Shown one piece after another: positions 23,830 through 32,228 of a stretch of 64,000 nt of DNA. How positions within the stretch are numbered: position 1 is the stretch's first letter; the number at the start of each line of letters is the position of its first letter. Under the pieces are notes generated by a model. The model did no database searches. It was not told the origin of the DNA and worked only from the letters and a program-made list of their open reading frames with translations. Position numbers and translations under genes: made by a program. The DNA is from JALZKA01 sp963715405 (lineage in GTDB: Bacteria; Actinomycetota; Thermoleophilia; Solirubrobacterales; 70-9), in assembly GCA_963715405.1 (NCBI GenBank), contig OY970239.1, forward strand, positions 2,170,001 to 2,234,000, read 5' to 3'.

Positions 23830-23954
23830 ACCTGCAGTCTGCCAGTCAGCGCCGCGGCAAGCGAGCGAAAGCATCACTGGGGCTTTCTCTTCGAAGACGA
23901 GCGCGATGCCTTTCGCAATGCGCTGCTCGGATCCGACCAGGACGACTGAGCGCT

Positions 23955-24659
23955 TTAGGCGAGCGGCGAGGCCATCTCGAGAAGCCCGGGCCAGACGAGG
24001 ACCTCCCAGGCCGCCGCGACGATCAGCATCGGAAGGGCAATCGTGACGGTCGCAAAGGTCGCGGCGAGAAGGTCACCCCACTCGTCGCGGCGGCTCGCGA
24101 TCGTCCAGGCTGCGAGCGGGAGGAACACGGCGGTAAGCTCGGCGAGAGCGTGGGGAGCCACGGTCAGGACCAGCATCGCCGGCGAGATGTCCAGGGCGGC
24201 CGCGAGCTGCGAACCCGTGGAGCCGAGGATGTACGCCTGCGTGACGAGCGAAAAGGTGATTACGCCGACCACCCAGGCGAACGCGAGCGGGCGAGCCCGC
24301 TCGTGGATGGTGCGCCTCCAGCCGGTCATGTGCTGAGCCTGGAGCGGCAGCGAGCTGCCCGCGATAAAGCCTGCGACGCAGGCGACTGCGTGAAGCGCGA
24401 GGACGAGGCCGTTCCGGCCGATGACAGTGAGGTAGTCCCCGAAGTCGATCGGGAAGCTGATCCCGGGGATGAAGACCGGGCTGATGTCGGGTTGCGCGAT
24501 GGAGGCAACCACGAGGACCGCGGCCAGGAGCGCGACGGCGAACCCGAATCCACCGAGGAGCCATGCGCGCACGACCGCACCGGGGTCATCGCGCCAGCGC
24601 TCCAGCGCGCCGCGGGTTTCGCGCATTCCCTGCGCGAGGGCCATCTCCGAGACGCTCAC
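23955..24659 (-). CDS. Stage II sporulation protein M-like membrane protein
   Basis: About 234 residues with five or six membrane helices (FGFAVALLAAVLVVASIA, LALHAVACVAGFIAGSS, LAFAWVVGVITFSLVTQAYIL, LLAATFATVTIALPMLIVAAAWEVLV). VAPHALAELTAVFLPLAAW matches the PHG/AxxE motif of the SpoIIM/UPF0104-type family. In endospore formers SpoIIM is part of the engulfment machinery; in actinobacteria the role is unknown. The start is ambiguous between GTG 24659 and ATG 24644 (GGAGG overlaps the former). The rpf-like gene lies 49 nt upstream. Confidence 0.7.
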   Translation of the reverse strand: MSVSEMALAQGMRETRGALERWRDDPGAVVRAWLLGGFGFAVALLAAVLVVASIAQPDISPVFIPGISFPIDFGDYLTVIGRNGLVLALHAVACVAGFIAGSSLPLQAQHMTGWRRTIHERARPLAFAWVVGVITFSLVTQAYILGSTGSQLAAALDISPAMLVLTVAPHALAELTAVFLPLAAWTIASRRDEWGDLLAATFATVTIALPMLIVAAAWEVLVWPGLLEMASPLA

Positions 24660-24708
24660 CCTCCACCTATCGGCAGAGGGCGCGCGCCTCGTGAGACTGC
24701 CTACGTTC

Positions 24709-25206
24709 TTAGACTCCGCAGACGGGCCAAGGGCTTGAGCCAGACTGGCTGTATAGGAGCGCAGCACGGTAGTCCTGTTCCGCCTCGGACGCGTCGGCCG
24801 GGTTGCCGGAACCGCCGACTGCCGCCCACGTCTGGGTGTCGAACTGGTACTTCCCGTAGTAGCCCGCCGCGTTGACGGCATGAGGATCGCCGCCGGACTC
24901 GCAGTCTGCGATTGCTTCGAGCGTCGAGAGGGACACACCCTCGATCATCCCGTTCTTGGGCTGGGGAATCGCCTGCGCGCCTCCCGAGTTGCGCTTGCGC
25001 TTGGCGTCCTTCTTGTCGGGATCTCGTGACATGGCGTCGGCAACCAAGCCGAGGCCCTTTGCCCCCGTGGCGATGGGCTTCACACCCGACTCCCTCACGA
25101 CGTCTCGCGCCGACGGGTCGCCGTCCGCGGCACCCGCGGCGCCGGCCACAAGGAGGGTTGCCGCGCCCGACAGGACGATGGTCTTGATCTTCTTCTTATT
25201 TCGCAT
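24709..25206 (-). CDS. Secreted transglycosylase-like (resuscitation-promoting-factor type) protein
   Basis: A 165-residue secreted protein: a basic signal peptide (RNKKKIKTIVLSGAATLLVAGAAGA), a Lys-rich linker, and a C-terminal domain STLEAIADCESGGDPHAVN ... YYGKYQFDTQTWAAVGGSGNPADASEAEQDYRAALLYSQ. That matches the transglycosylase-like/Rpf fold: catalytic Glu in CESGG, two Cys able to form a disulfide (the second in PWPVC), and the GxYQFD segment. Rpf proteins cleave peptidoglycan and promote regrowth of dormant actinobacteria. A perfect CRP-type palindrome lies 31-52 bp upstream of the ATG. Confidence 0.88.
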   Translation of the reverse strand: MRNKKKIKTIVLSGAATLLVAGAAGAADGDPSARDVVRESGVKPIATGAKGLGLVADAMSRDPDKKDAKRKRNSGGAQAIPQPKNGMIEGVSLSTLEAIADCESGGDPHAVNAAGYYGKYQFDTQTWAAVGGSGNPADASEAEQDYRAALLYSQSGSSPWPVCGV

Positions 25207-25236
25207 CCAGCGAGGCTGGCGGCGAACATACGTTCT

Positions 25237-25258
25237 ATGTGTGACTCCGGTCACACAT
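25237..25258 (-). promoter_or_regulatory. CRP-type operator upstream of the rpf-like gene
   Basis: ATGTGTGAC and GTCACACAT form a perfect 9-bp inverted repeat around a 4-bp centre; the core TGTGA-N6-TCACA is the consensus of CRP/GlxR-family regulators. TATGTT (25230-25225) is a candidate -10 element, which puts the site over the -35 region. In mycobacteria and corynebacteria rpf genes are known CRP/GlxR targets. Confidence 0.75.
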
Positions 25259-25308
25259 GCAAGGATTTGCTCACAATTCGCGCCTGCGAAGCCTGACGAG
25301 GCTCAGCG

Positions 25309-26280
25309 TCAGCCGTGCGGATGCAAGAGCATCCGGGCTGTCGCGGAGTCGGGCAGGCCTGCCGTGGCTCCCCACTCGGAGACGACGCCGGCGGCGGCAC
25401 TCATCGCTGCCTGCGACGCGCCGACGAGCGGGACCCCGGCCGCCATGCCTGCAGCGAGCACGCCCGCGACGCTGTCGCCCGCGCCGGTCGCGTCCACGAG
25501 ACGGGCCTTGAGGCCGGGAACCGCCTCTGAGCCTTCCGCCGAGATCACGAGGGCGCCCTCGGCGCTGCGCGTGATCACGACCGCGCCCGGTCCGAGCGCG
25601 CGAAGTGATTCGCCGGCAGCGAGGAGATCCTGGCGCCCGGTCAGCTCGAGCGCCTCGCCTGAGTTCAGCTTCACATGGGTTGAGCTCTCGATAAGCGCGC
25701 TGATCACACGGATCATCTCGCCGCGGCAAGTCCAGCGGTTCGGCCGGAGGTTGGGATCGCAGAGGACCTGCCAGCCGCGCTCGCGGGCAAGCGCAGCCGC
25801 GCGCAACGTCAAGTCGCGCTCTTCCTCGCCCAGGAGCGTGTCGGATCCGACGACCAAGACGCCCGGTTCCCCCGCAAGGGCATCCTCCAGATCACCGCTC
25901 GCACGGGCGGCGGGGCGCTCATCATCGCCATAGAACGCAAAGGACGGCTCGCCGTCTGTCCCGACCGCGACGAACGCGTGCGACGTCCCAACTCCTTTCG
26001 CCAGACGGAAGCGCTGGGTGCCGACGCCTTCGGCTGCGATGACATCGCGAAGCCAGCGTCCCCACTCGTCGTCGCCGGCGCCGCCCACCATCTCCACGCG
26101 AGCACCGAAGCGCGCTGCAGCAACGGCGATGTTCGCGAGCGACCCTCCTTGCCGTGGCACGAACGAGCCCGCCTCGGCGAGCGAGTCCACGGGCCGCTCG
26201 CAGACGAAGTCCACGAGCGCCTCGCCGAAGCAGACGACGGGCCTGCCCTGCGCAGGTTCGTTGCGGTCGGCGTCACCCAT
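25309..26280 (-). CDS. PfkB-family carbohydrate kinase
   Basis: A 323-residue ribokinase-family sugar kinase. The N-terminal motif FVPRQGGSLANIAVAAARFGA contains the GG sugar-binding switch, and LVDATGAGDSVAGVLAAGM is the ATP/anion-hole motif with catalytic Asp. VCFGEALVDF at the N-terminus resembles fructokinases. ATP and a ketose or nucleoside are the likely substrates; the sugar is not determinable here. No sugar transporter is adjacent. GATACT ends 6 nt before the ATG, so the start could be leaderless. Confidence 0.9.
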   Translation of the reverse strand: MGDADRNEPAQGRPVVCFGEALVDFVCERPVDSLAEAGSFVPRQGGSLANIAVAAARFGARVEMVGGAGDDEWGRWLRDVIAAEGVGTQRFRLAKGVGTSHAFVAVGTDGEPSFAFYGDDERPAARASGDLEDALAGEPGVLVVGSDTLLGEEERDLTLRAAALARERGWQVLCDPNLRPNRWTCRGEMIRVISALIESSTHVKLNSGEALELTGRQDLLAAGESLRALGPGAVVITRSAEGALVISAEGSEAVPGLKARLVDATGAGDSVAGVLAAGMAAGVPLVGASQAAMSAAAGVVSEWGATAGLPDSATARMLLHPHG

Positions 26281-26320
26281 CCGCCAAGTATCGGGGCTTG
26301 GCTTTAAGCTGGTCAGCCAG

Positions 26321-27214
26321 ATGGGGTCGGATCACGGCTACTTTCCGCCCGGTTCGGTGCTGCGCAGGGTGCAGCGCGAGCGCGCCGTCGGCCTTCTCTA
26401 CGGTCAGCGCGCGCTCGGGATCGGCGCCCTCGACCCCCGCAATTTCATGGGCACTCTTCTCCACGACCGCTCCGCGGACCGCCCGTTTCACCGCCTGGTC
26501 GCTACCGGGAAGATGTTCGAAGCGATCTTCTTCGGCTCGCGCGCGCAAGCGGACAAGATCCTCGCCGCCGTCCACCGCATGCACTCAGTGGTCAAGGGGA
26601 CGCTGCCTGAGGACGCGGGGCGCTTCCCTGCCGGAACCCCCTACTCGGCCCACGATCCCGAGCTGATGCTGTGGACGATCGCCCCCGCCGCCGATGCTGC
26701 GGCTTACTTCTATGAGCTCTTCGTGCGCGAACTGTCCGAATCGGAGCGTGATGAGCTCTGGGCAGATTGGGTGCGGTTCGGAGAGCTATTCGGAATGCCG
26801 GCGTCGGTCGCGCCCACGTCGTGGCGCGAGTTGCGCGAGTACGTTGACGGGAAGGTCGCCGGGCCGGACGCCCACCTCACCGAAGAGGCGAAGGTCATCG
26901 GGCGGGCCGTGATGCTGGAGATTCCCACCTCGTTTTCGCGGCAGCCAGCGATGCGAGCCCACAACCTCGTGATGCGCGGCTCACTTCCGAACAGCGTCCG
27001 GAAGCTCTACGGGCTGCGATGGACACCGGCCGACTCGCTCGCCTTCCGTGGGGCGGTGGCCGCTGTCCGTGCCGCTCGGCCGGTCACGCCTCGCTCGGTT
27101 CGCCGCGGTTCATGCGTCGCCCAGTTCGACGACGTCGCAGCCGCCGAGCGGAAGCGGATCGCGAACGGATGGCAGCCGCCGGTCGAAGTACCGCGCGCAC
27201 TTCCACGCGTGTAG
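26321..27214 (+). CDS. DUF2236 (MpaB-type oxygenase family) protein
   Basis: A 297-residue protein of the DUF2236 family, whose characterised members include latex-clearing protein-type heme enzymes. Family features are GQRALGIGALDPRNFMGTL near the N-terminus, AAVHRMHSVVKGTLPEDAGR with the conserved His, and YSAHDPELMLWTIAPAADAA. The reaction is unknown for this member. TAAGCT lies 10 nt before ATG 26321. It diverges from the PfkB gene with a 40-bp gap. The C-terminal 40 residues are basic and variable. Confidence 0.82.
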   Translation: MGSDHGYFPPGSVLRRVQRERAVGLLYGQRALGIGALDPRNFMGTLLHDRSADRPFHRLVATGKMFEAIFFGSRAQADKILAAVHRMHSVVKGTLPEDAGRFPAGTPYSAHDPELMLWTIAPAADAAAYFYELFVRELSESERDELWADWVRFGELFGMPASVAPTSWRELREYVDGKVAGPDAHLTEEAKVIGRAVMLEIPTSFSRQPAMRAHNLVMRGSLPNSVRKLYGLRWTPADSLAFRGAVAAVRAARPVTPRSVRRGSCVAQFDDVAAAERKRIANGWQPPVEVPRALPRV

Positions 27215-27229
27215 CACCACCTCGCTCCT

Positions 27230-27235
27230 TAGGAT
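27230..27235 (+). promoter_or_regulatory. Leaderless -10 element of the phosphoesterase gene
   Basis: TAGGAT is followed by seven bases and the ATG at 27243, with no Shine-Dalgarno sequence. It lies only 15 bp after the stop of the DUF2236 gene, so the phosphoesterase may have its own promoter. Confidence 0.45.
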
Positions 27236-27242
27236 TCCGGCC

Positions 27243-27839
27243 ATGAAGATCCTCGCGTTCTCGGACCTCCATCGCGACCTCGGGCGCGCCGAGTCGCTCG
27301 TGGAGCGAAGCGCCGAGGCCGACATCGTGATCGGCGCAGGCGACTTCGCCTCCGTCCACGAGGGGCTCGGCGAGACGATTGACGCGCTGTCTGCGATCGA
27401 ATCCTCCACCGTCCTCGTTCCCGGCAACAACGAGACCGCCGAAGCGCTGCGCGAAGCGGCCGCGGGGTGGGACGCGTCCACGGTCCTTCACTCAGAGTCG
27501 GCCGAGATCGGCGGCATGACCTTCTTCGGGCTCGGCGCCGGCATCCCCGTCACGCCGTGGGACTGGAGCTTCGACCTCTCGGATGAGGAAGCCACGGAAG
27601 CGCTCGCGCCCTGTCCCGAGGGCGCGGTCCTCGTCCTACATTCGCCTCCGCGCGGGCACTGCGACCTCTCCGGCTCCGGCGAAAGCCTCGGCTCGCAGGC
27701 TCTCACGGACGCGATCGTGCGCCTCCGCCCGCCGCTCGCCGTATGTGGGCACATTCACGAGAGCTGGGGCGCACGCTCTCGCATCGGCGACTCGGAGATC
27801 GCGAATCTCGGGCCCGACGGGGCCACGTTCGAGCTGTAA
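27243..27839 (+). CDS. Metallophosphoesterase
   Basis: A 198-residue calcineurin-like phosphoesterase. The metal-binding motifs are FSDLHRD (residues 6-12), IGAGDFASVH, VPGNNET (GNxE variant of GNHE), LHSPPRGHCD and CGHIHESWG, in the expected order. It is a compact single-domain form like bacterial YfcE-type or Icc-type phosphodiesterases. The substrate is unknown. It is cytoplasmic, as there is no signal peptide. The MFS transporter gene follows 24 nt downstream on the same strand. Confidence 0.9.
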   Translation: MKILAFSDLHRDLGRAESLVERSAEADIVIGAGDFASVHEGLGETIDALSAIESSTVLVPGNNETAEALREAAAGWDASTVLHSESAEIGGMTFFGLGAGIPVTPWDWSFDLSDEEATEALAPCPEGAVLVLHSPPRGHCDLSGSGESLGSQALTDAIVRLRPPLAVCGHIHESWGARSRIGDSEIANLGPDGATFEL

Positions 27840-27863
27840 TCAACCCCCTGCCATCCTCGGTGG

Positions 27864-29057
27864 ATGGCGGTGTACAAGCGAGTTCTAGGCGTCCCGAAGT
27901 TTGCCGTGCTGATCACCTCGACGATGATCACGCGCCTCCCGTTCGCGATCAACGGGCTTGCGGTGATCCTCTTTCTTCGTGCCGAGACGGGATCGTTCGC
28001 GACAGCCGGCCTCGCTGCGGGCGCGCTTGCGCTCGGCGCCGGGATCGGAGCACCGCTCGCCGGCCGGCTCGTCGACCGGCGCGGGGCCTTGATGCTGATC
28101 CCGCTTGCCATGGGCCACGCGACGGGGATCCTGTCCCTGTGGGCGCTGGGGGAAGCGGGCGCGCCGACCGCGGCGCTCGTCGCTTCGTCAGCGGTTGCGG
28201 GCATCTGCTTTCCGCCCTCGGGATCCGTCCTTCGCTCGCGCTGGCACGAGATGATGGACGGTGATGCGGATCTGCTCCGCGGCGCGTTTGCGCTTGATTC
28301 GGTGATGATCGAGGTCTCGTTCGTCGCCGGACCCCTGCTTACCGCGATCGTCGTCGCCCTGGTCAGCCCACAGGCTGCGCTGGGCGTCTCGGCCGCATTG
28401 GTGCTCGCCGGCACCTCGCTCTTCGTGTGGAAGCTCCCGCAGCGGCGCCGGGTGATTCCCCTGGCCGACCGGGTCGGCGGCCTCGGCCCCCTCCGCGCTC
28501 CTGCGATCCGCGCGGTCGCGCTCTCGACGATTCCGTTCGGTTTCTTGATCGGCTCGGTCGAGGTGGCTTTCCCGGCCTTCTCAGAGGCTGCGGGGTCGGC
28601 GGCATTCGCGGGGGTACTCCTGGGCTTGTGGTCGCTTTCGAGCGGGATCGGTGGCCTCGTTTACGGCGCACGACCGCCCCGGCGCGATCTGCTCGAGATC
28701 TACCTGGGCGCCACGCTCCTCTTCCCGCTGGTCTGCCTTCCGCTCGTCCTCGCCTCGTCACCGCTCGCGATGGCGCTCCTCGCCGTGGCGGCAGGCGCGC
28801 CGATCGCGCCGCTCATCTCAACCCGCAATCAACTCGTGGCGAGCCTGGCGCCGGCGGGGACGGGGACCGAGGCCTTCTCGTGGCTGATGACCTCCCTGAT
28901 CGCAGGTGTCTCGCTCGGCACCGCGATCGGCGGCATGGTCATCGAGGCGGGCGGATGGGAAGAAACCGTGGCGGTAGGCGTCGGGGTGGCCCTCGCGGGC
29001 TCCGCGGCCTCCTTCGTGTGGCGCGGCGCGATCAGACCCGAGCCGGTCGCGGCCTGA
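27864..29057 (+). CDS. Major facilitator superfamily transporter
   Basis: A 397-residue transporter with twelve predicted helices. The loop between helices 2 and 3, APLAGRLVDRRGALMLIPLA, is the MFS motif A (GxLaDRxGrk). The second half opens after LPQRRRVIPLADRVGGLGPL. It resembles drug or sugar efflux MFS proteins; no substrate can be assigned. The Ala/Gly-rich helices are typical of GC-rich genomes. RlmN starts 33 nt further on. Confidence 0.87.
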   Translation: MAVYKRVLGVPKFAVLITSTMITRLPFAINGLAVILFLRAETGSFATAGLAAGALALGAGIGAPLAGRLVDRRGALMLIPLAMGHATGILSLWALGEAGAPTAALVASSAVAGICFPPSGSVLRSRWHEMMDGDADLLRGAFALDSVMIEVSFVAGPLLTAIVVALVSPQAALGVSAALVLAGTSLFVWKLPQRRRVIPLADRVGGLGPLRAPAIRAVALSTIPFGFLIGSVEVAFPAFSEAAGSAAFAGVLLGLWSLSSGIGGLVYGARPPRRDLLEIYLGATLLFPLVCLPLVLASSPLAMALLAVAAGAPIAPLISTRNQLVASLAPAGTGTEAFSWLMTSLIAGVSLGTAIGGMVIEAGGWEETVAVGVGVALAGSAASFVWRGAIRPEPVAA

Positions 29058-29078
29058 TTCAGCCACGAAACGCGCTCC

Positions 29079-29084
29079 TAGACT
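29079..29084 (+). promoter_or_regulatory. Leaderless -10 element of rlmN
   Basis: TAGACT lies six bases before the GTG start of rlmN; no Shine-Dalgarno sequence precedes it. Confidence 0.45.
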
Positions 29085-29090
29085 CGAACG

Positions 29091-30107
29091 GTGGACCTGG
29101 CCCTACTCGAAAAGACGCTCGCCGACCGCGGCGAGCCCGCTTATCGCTCCCGACAGGTGTGGGAGTGGGCGGCGCGCGGCGCCTCGGGCTACGGCGAGAT
29201 GTCGAACGTGCCGACGGCTCTACGAAGCCGGCTTTCAGAAGAGGTGCCGTACTCGACGCTCGCGCTCGAGCGCGAGGCGCACGCGGCCGACGGGACGCAC
29301 AAGGCGCTGTTTAGAACTGCCGACGGGCGCCCGGTCGAAGCGGTCCTCATGCGCTATCGCGACGGGCGGCGCTCGATTTGCGTCTCTTCCCAGTCCGGCT
29401 GTCCTTTGACCTGCACGTTCTGTGCGACCGGAGCGATGAAGTTCGGCCGCAACCTTACGGCGGCCGAGATCGTCGACCAGGCGCTTCATTTCCGCCGGGT
29501 AGAAGCGGTCGACCACTGCGTCTTCATGGGGATGGGCGAGCCGATGATGAATCTCGACAACGTGCTCGCGGCCTGCGAGCGATTGCCGGATGTTGGGATC
29601 ACCCACCGCCGGACGGCGATCTCGACGGTGGGGTGGGTACCCGGGATCGAGCGCTTGACCGAATGCGAGATGCCGATCCGGCTTGCCCTTTCCCTCCACG
29701 CGCCCAACGACGCGCTTCGCTCGGAGCTCATGCCGGTGAACGAGCGATACCCGCTCGCCGACGTGCTAGCCGCGTGCCGCGCGTATCACCGCAAGCGCCG
29801 CCGGATGGTCTTCGTCGAGTACGTGATGCTCGCCGGGGTTAACGACAGTCCGGCCCTCGCGAGCGAGTTGGCCAAGGTGCTTGATCCTCGCGCCTTCAAG
29901 CTGAACCTGATTCCCTACAACCAGATAGACCGGCCTTCCCCTTCGGGGGGCCGGCAGACACCCGCTCCGAGATATACGGGCTCCGAGCGGAGCGCGATCG
30001 AGGCATTCCGGAAGGTCGTAGAGCGCGGCGGGCTTCGCGCGACGATCCGCCTCACCCGGGGCCGCGATATCGACGCGGCCTGCGGCCAGCTGGCAGCACG
30101 CGCATAG
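29091..30107 (+). CDS. rlmN: 23S rRNA (adenine2503-C2)-methyltransferase
   Basis: A 338-residue radical-SAM methyltransferase that methylates A2503 of 23S rRNA and A37 of some tRNAs. The [4Fe-4S] motif is SQSGCPLTCTFCATG (CxxxCxxC, about residues 103-117). VFMGMGEPMMNLDNVL is the SAM-binding GEP motif, and STVGWVPGIERL follows. The C-terminal Cys that resolves the methyl adduct is in DIDAACGQLA. The length is normal. The start GTG 29091 has a TAGACT element 6 nt upstream. Confidence 0.97.
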   Translation: MDLALLEKTLADRGEPAYRSRQVWEWAARGASGYGEMSNVPTALRSRLSEEVPYSTLALEREAHAADGTHKALFRTADGRPVEAVLMRYRDGRRSICVSSQSGCPLTCTFCATGAMKFGRNLTAAEIVDQALHFRRVEAVDHCVFMGMGEPMMNLDNVLAACERLPDVGITHRRTAISTVGWVPGIERLTECEMPIRLALSLHAPNDALRSELMPVNERYPLADVLAACRAYHRKRRRMVFVEYVMLAGVNDSPALASELAKVLDPRAFKLNLIPYNQIDRPSPSGGRQTPAPRYTGSERSAIEAFRKVVERGGLRATIRLTRGRDIDAACGQLAARA

Positions 30108-30133
30108 CTTTCCGAAACCGCCGACGCTCGGCT

Positions 30134-30139
30134 TAGCCT
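30134..30139 (+). promoter_or_regulatory. Leaderless -10 element of the RDD gene
   Basis: TAGCCT is followed by seven bases and the ATG at 30147, the same geometry as at 6971, 27230 and 29079. Confidence 0.45.
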
Positions 30140-30146
30140 CCAGGCA

Positions 30147-31136
30147 ATGGCGGATCAGCGTCCCACGCGCCGGCCCTCTGTCGCCGCGCGCCTCCTCGGT
30201 GGAAGTGCGCGAAGCGCCCGTGCCGTGGCGGAGGCGACCGGCATCGACGACGCGCTCGATTTGGCGACCGAGGAGGCGATCGTCAGGGCCATCGAGAGCC
30301 CGGCCGTGGAGCGAGCGCTTGTCAGGGTGCTCGAAGGCCCGGCGGTCGAAGAAGCGGTCGAGCGCCTCCTCGCCAGCCCCGCAGTCGAGCGAGCGGCGAT
30401 CAACGCGCTCGACAGCCCGCTGGTGGACAAGGTGTGGGACCGGTTGCTGAAGAGTGACGAGGCTCAGAAGCTGGTCGAGCGGGTCGCCGAGGCGCCGGAG
30501 GTACGGGCGGCGATCACGCAGCAGGGCTTTGGCCTCCTGGAGGACATCGGACGGCAGATCCGGCGGATTGCTCACCAGCTCGATGGCGGCGCCGAAGCGA
30601 TTGCCCGCCGGCTCCTTTCCCGCTACAAGCCGGCGAAGTCCGACAACGCGGGCTTGGTGACGAGAGCTCTTGCGATCGGAGTCGACGGCGCGCTCGTGGC
30701 GGCAGCGTTCTTCGTGGTGACCGGCGTCTTCGACTTCGCCGTCTCGGCCTTCTTCGAGTTCGACCGCTCGTCGACGTTCGCGATCGTCTTTGGCACGGCT
30801 TTTCTGGTGTGGCTTAGCGGGTTCTACCTCTTCTTCTTTTGGACCCTTACCGGCCAGACGCCCGGCATGCGCTTTCTCGGCATCCGCCTCGATGACTACG
30901 ACGGAACCCCGCATCTCAGCCCGCGAACGGCCAGCCGCCGGCTTGTAGGGCTCGTCCTAGCGGCGATCCCGTTCGGCGCGGGCTTCCTGATGGTTTTGTT
31001 CTCAGAGCGCAGGCGCGGCTTGCACGACCGGATCGCGCGGACCGAGGTGATCCTCGTGAATCGGAACGGCGACCCCGAATCGGCCGAGCTTCGAGCCGAG
31101 GCACACCGCGAGGAAAAAGCGCGCCGGAAAGGCTAG
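30147..31136 (+). CDS. RDD family membrane protein with N-terminal helical repeats
   Basis: A 329-residue protein in two parts. The first 170 residues are charged and helical and contain four imperfect 13-16-residue repeats (SPAVERALVRVLEG, PAVEEAVERLLAS, PAVERAAINALDS, PLVDKVWDRLLKS). The C-terminal half is an RDD domain with three membrane helices (GALVAAAFFVVTGVF, FGTAFLVWLSGFYLFFF, GLVLAAIPFGAGFLMVLF); QTPGMRFLGIRL and RRRGLHDRIARTEVI are its conserved loops. RDD proteins have no settled function; some act in Na+ or proton exchange. It converges on the glycerate kinase with a 4-bp overlap. Confidence 0.82.
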   Translation: MADQRPTRRPSVAARLLGGSARSARAVAEATGIDDALDLATEEAIVRAIESPAVERALVRVLEGPAVEEAVERLLASPAVERAAINALDSPLVDKVWDRLLKSDEAQKLVERVAEAPEVRAAITQQGFGLLEDIGRQIRRIAHQLDGGAEAIARRLLSRYKPAKSDNAGLVTRALAIGVDGALVAAAFFVVTGVFDFAVSAFFEFDRSSTFAIVFGTAFLVWLSGFYLFFFWTLTGQTPGMRFLGIRLDDYDGTPHLSPRTASRRLVGLVLAAIPFGAGFLMVLFSERRRGLHDRIARTEVILVNRNGDPESAELRAEAHREEKARRKG

Positions 31137-32110
31137 GCAGCCCGTCCTGCCAGCGCCGCCCCGGCGGTCCTGATCGAAGCGGCATCCCCCGCTTCGGCGA
31201 CCGCGCGAAGGCCCAGGCGCGAGATGACTCCCGGGGCCGCCGCGTTCTGACCCACGACGGCGACGAGAGGCTTCGCGGTTTTGTCGCAGCGGCGAGCCAG
31301 CTCGGAGAGCGCCTTCCCTTCGAGCGTGGTCTCGTCGAGACGTCCCTCTCCGCCAATCACGAGGTCGGCGCGCGCGATGCGCGAATCGACGCCCAGCGCG
31401 TCGCATATGTACGCGGCGCCAGGGCAAAGCTCGGCGCCGAGCGCCGCCCAGAGCCCGCCCGCCAGGCCTCCCGCCGCACCGCCGCCGTGCCGTCCGCGCG
31501 GATCGCGTGGCAGCTCTGACGCGTAGCTGTCCAGGCTGCGCGACAGCTCGGCTACGTCGTCGGCGCTAGCCCCCTTCTGCGGCCCGAACGTCTCGGATGC
31601 GCGCTCCCAGGGGGTTTCGACATCGCAGAGGCAGACGAGGCGAGTATCGCTCAGGCCGCCCGCCTCTGCGATCGCGTCGAGGGCGCCGCGGCCACCGTCG
31701 TTCGTTGCCGATCCGCCAGCTGCGACGAGCACCCGCTCGGCCCTGGAAGCGGCTGCGGCGATGAGCTGGCCCGTTCCGTACGAGGACGCGGTGTGTGGAT
31801 CGCGCTCTTGCGGCCGCAGCAGAGCAAGCCCGCTGGCCTCGGCGACCTCAACGATCGCGGTCATCTCGTCCGCAAGGAGAATCCACGAAGCGGCGATCGG
31901 CCGGCCAAGCGGGTCAGTCGCCGTAGCGCCGATCCGCTCTCCACCCAGCGCCTCCATGAGGAGCTCCGCGGTCCCTTCGCCCCCGTCCGCAAGCGGACAG
32001 GAGTCAGCTTTCCATCCGGCATCCTGCGCACCGAGCGCGAGAGCGGCAGCGACCTCGGTCGCGGATAGCGTGCCTTTGAACGAGTCGGGGGCCAGGAGCG
32101 CGAGCGGCAT
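31133..32110 (-). CDS. Glycerate kinase
   Basis: A 325-residue member of the GlxK/GarK-type glycerate kinase family (type 1), which phosphorylates D-glycerate using ATP. The N-terminus LLAPDSFKGTLSATEVAAALALGA and CPLADGGEGTAELLMEALGG are diagnostic. SSYGTGQLIAAAA and GGSATNDGGRGAL (about residues 125-150) form the active site. ATG 32110 is chosen because MPLALLAPDSFKGT is the family N-terminus; the longer in-frame form has no RBS. The stop lies 4 bp inside the RDD gene on the other strand. Confidence 0.93.
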   Translation of the reverse strand: MPLALLAPDSFKGTLSATEVAAALALGAQDAGWKADSCPLADGGEGTAELLMEALGGERIGATATDPLGRPIAASWILLADEMTAIVEVAEASGLALLRPQERDPHTASSYGTGQLIAAAASRAERVLVAAGGSATNDGGRGALDAIAEAGGLSDTRLVCLCDVETPWERASETFGPQKGASADDVAELSRSLDSYASELPRDPRGRHGGGAAGGLAGGLWAALGAELCPGAAYICDALGVDSRIARADLVIGGEGRLDETTLEGKALSELARRCDKTAKPLVAVVGQNAAAPGVISRLGLRAVAEAGDAASIRTAGAALAGRAA

Positions 32111-32228
32111 CACCACATCCTTGTGCACCTGGACAACAACGGGATCTTCGACGAGACGCTGATCCTCACCCTCTCCGAGGAAGGCGACGGCTACCTCGGG
32201 ACTTTTTTCGGCAGACGTAGCGCGGGTC

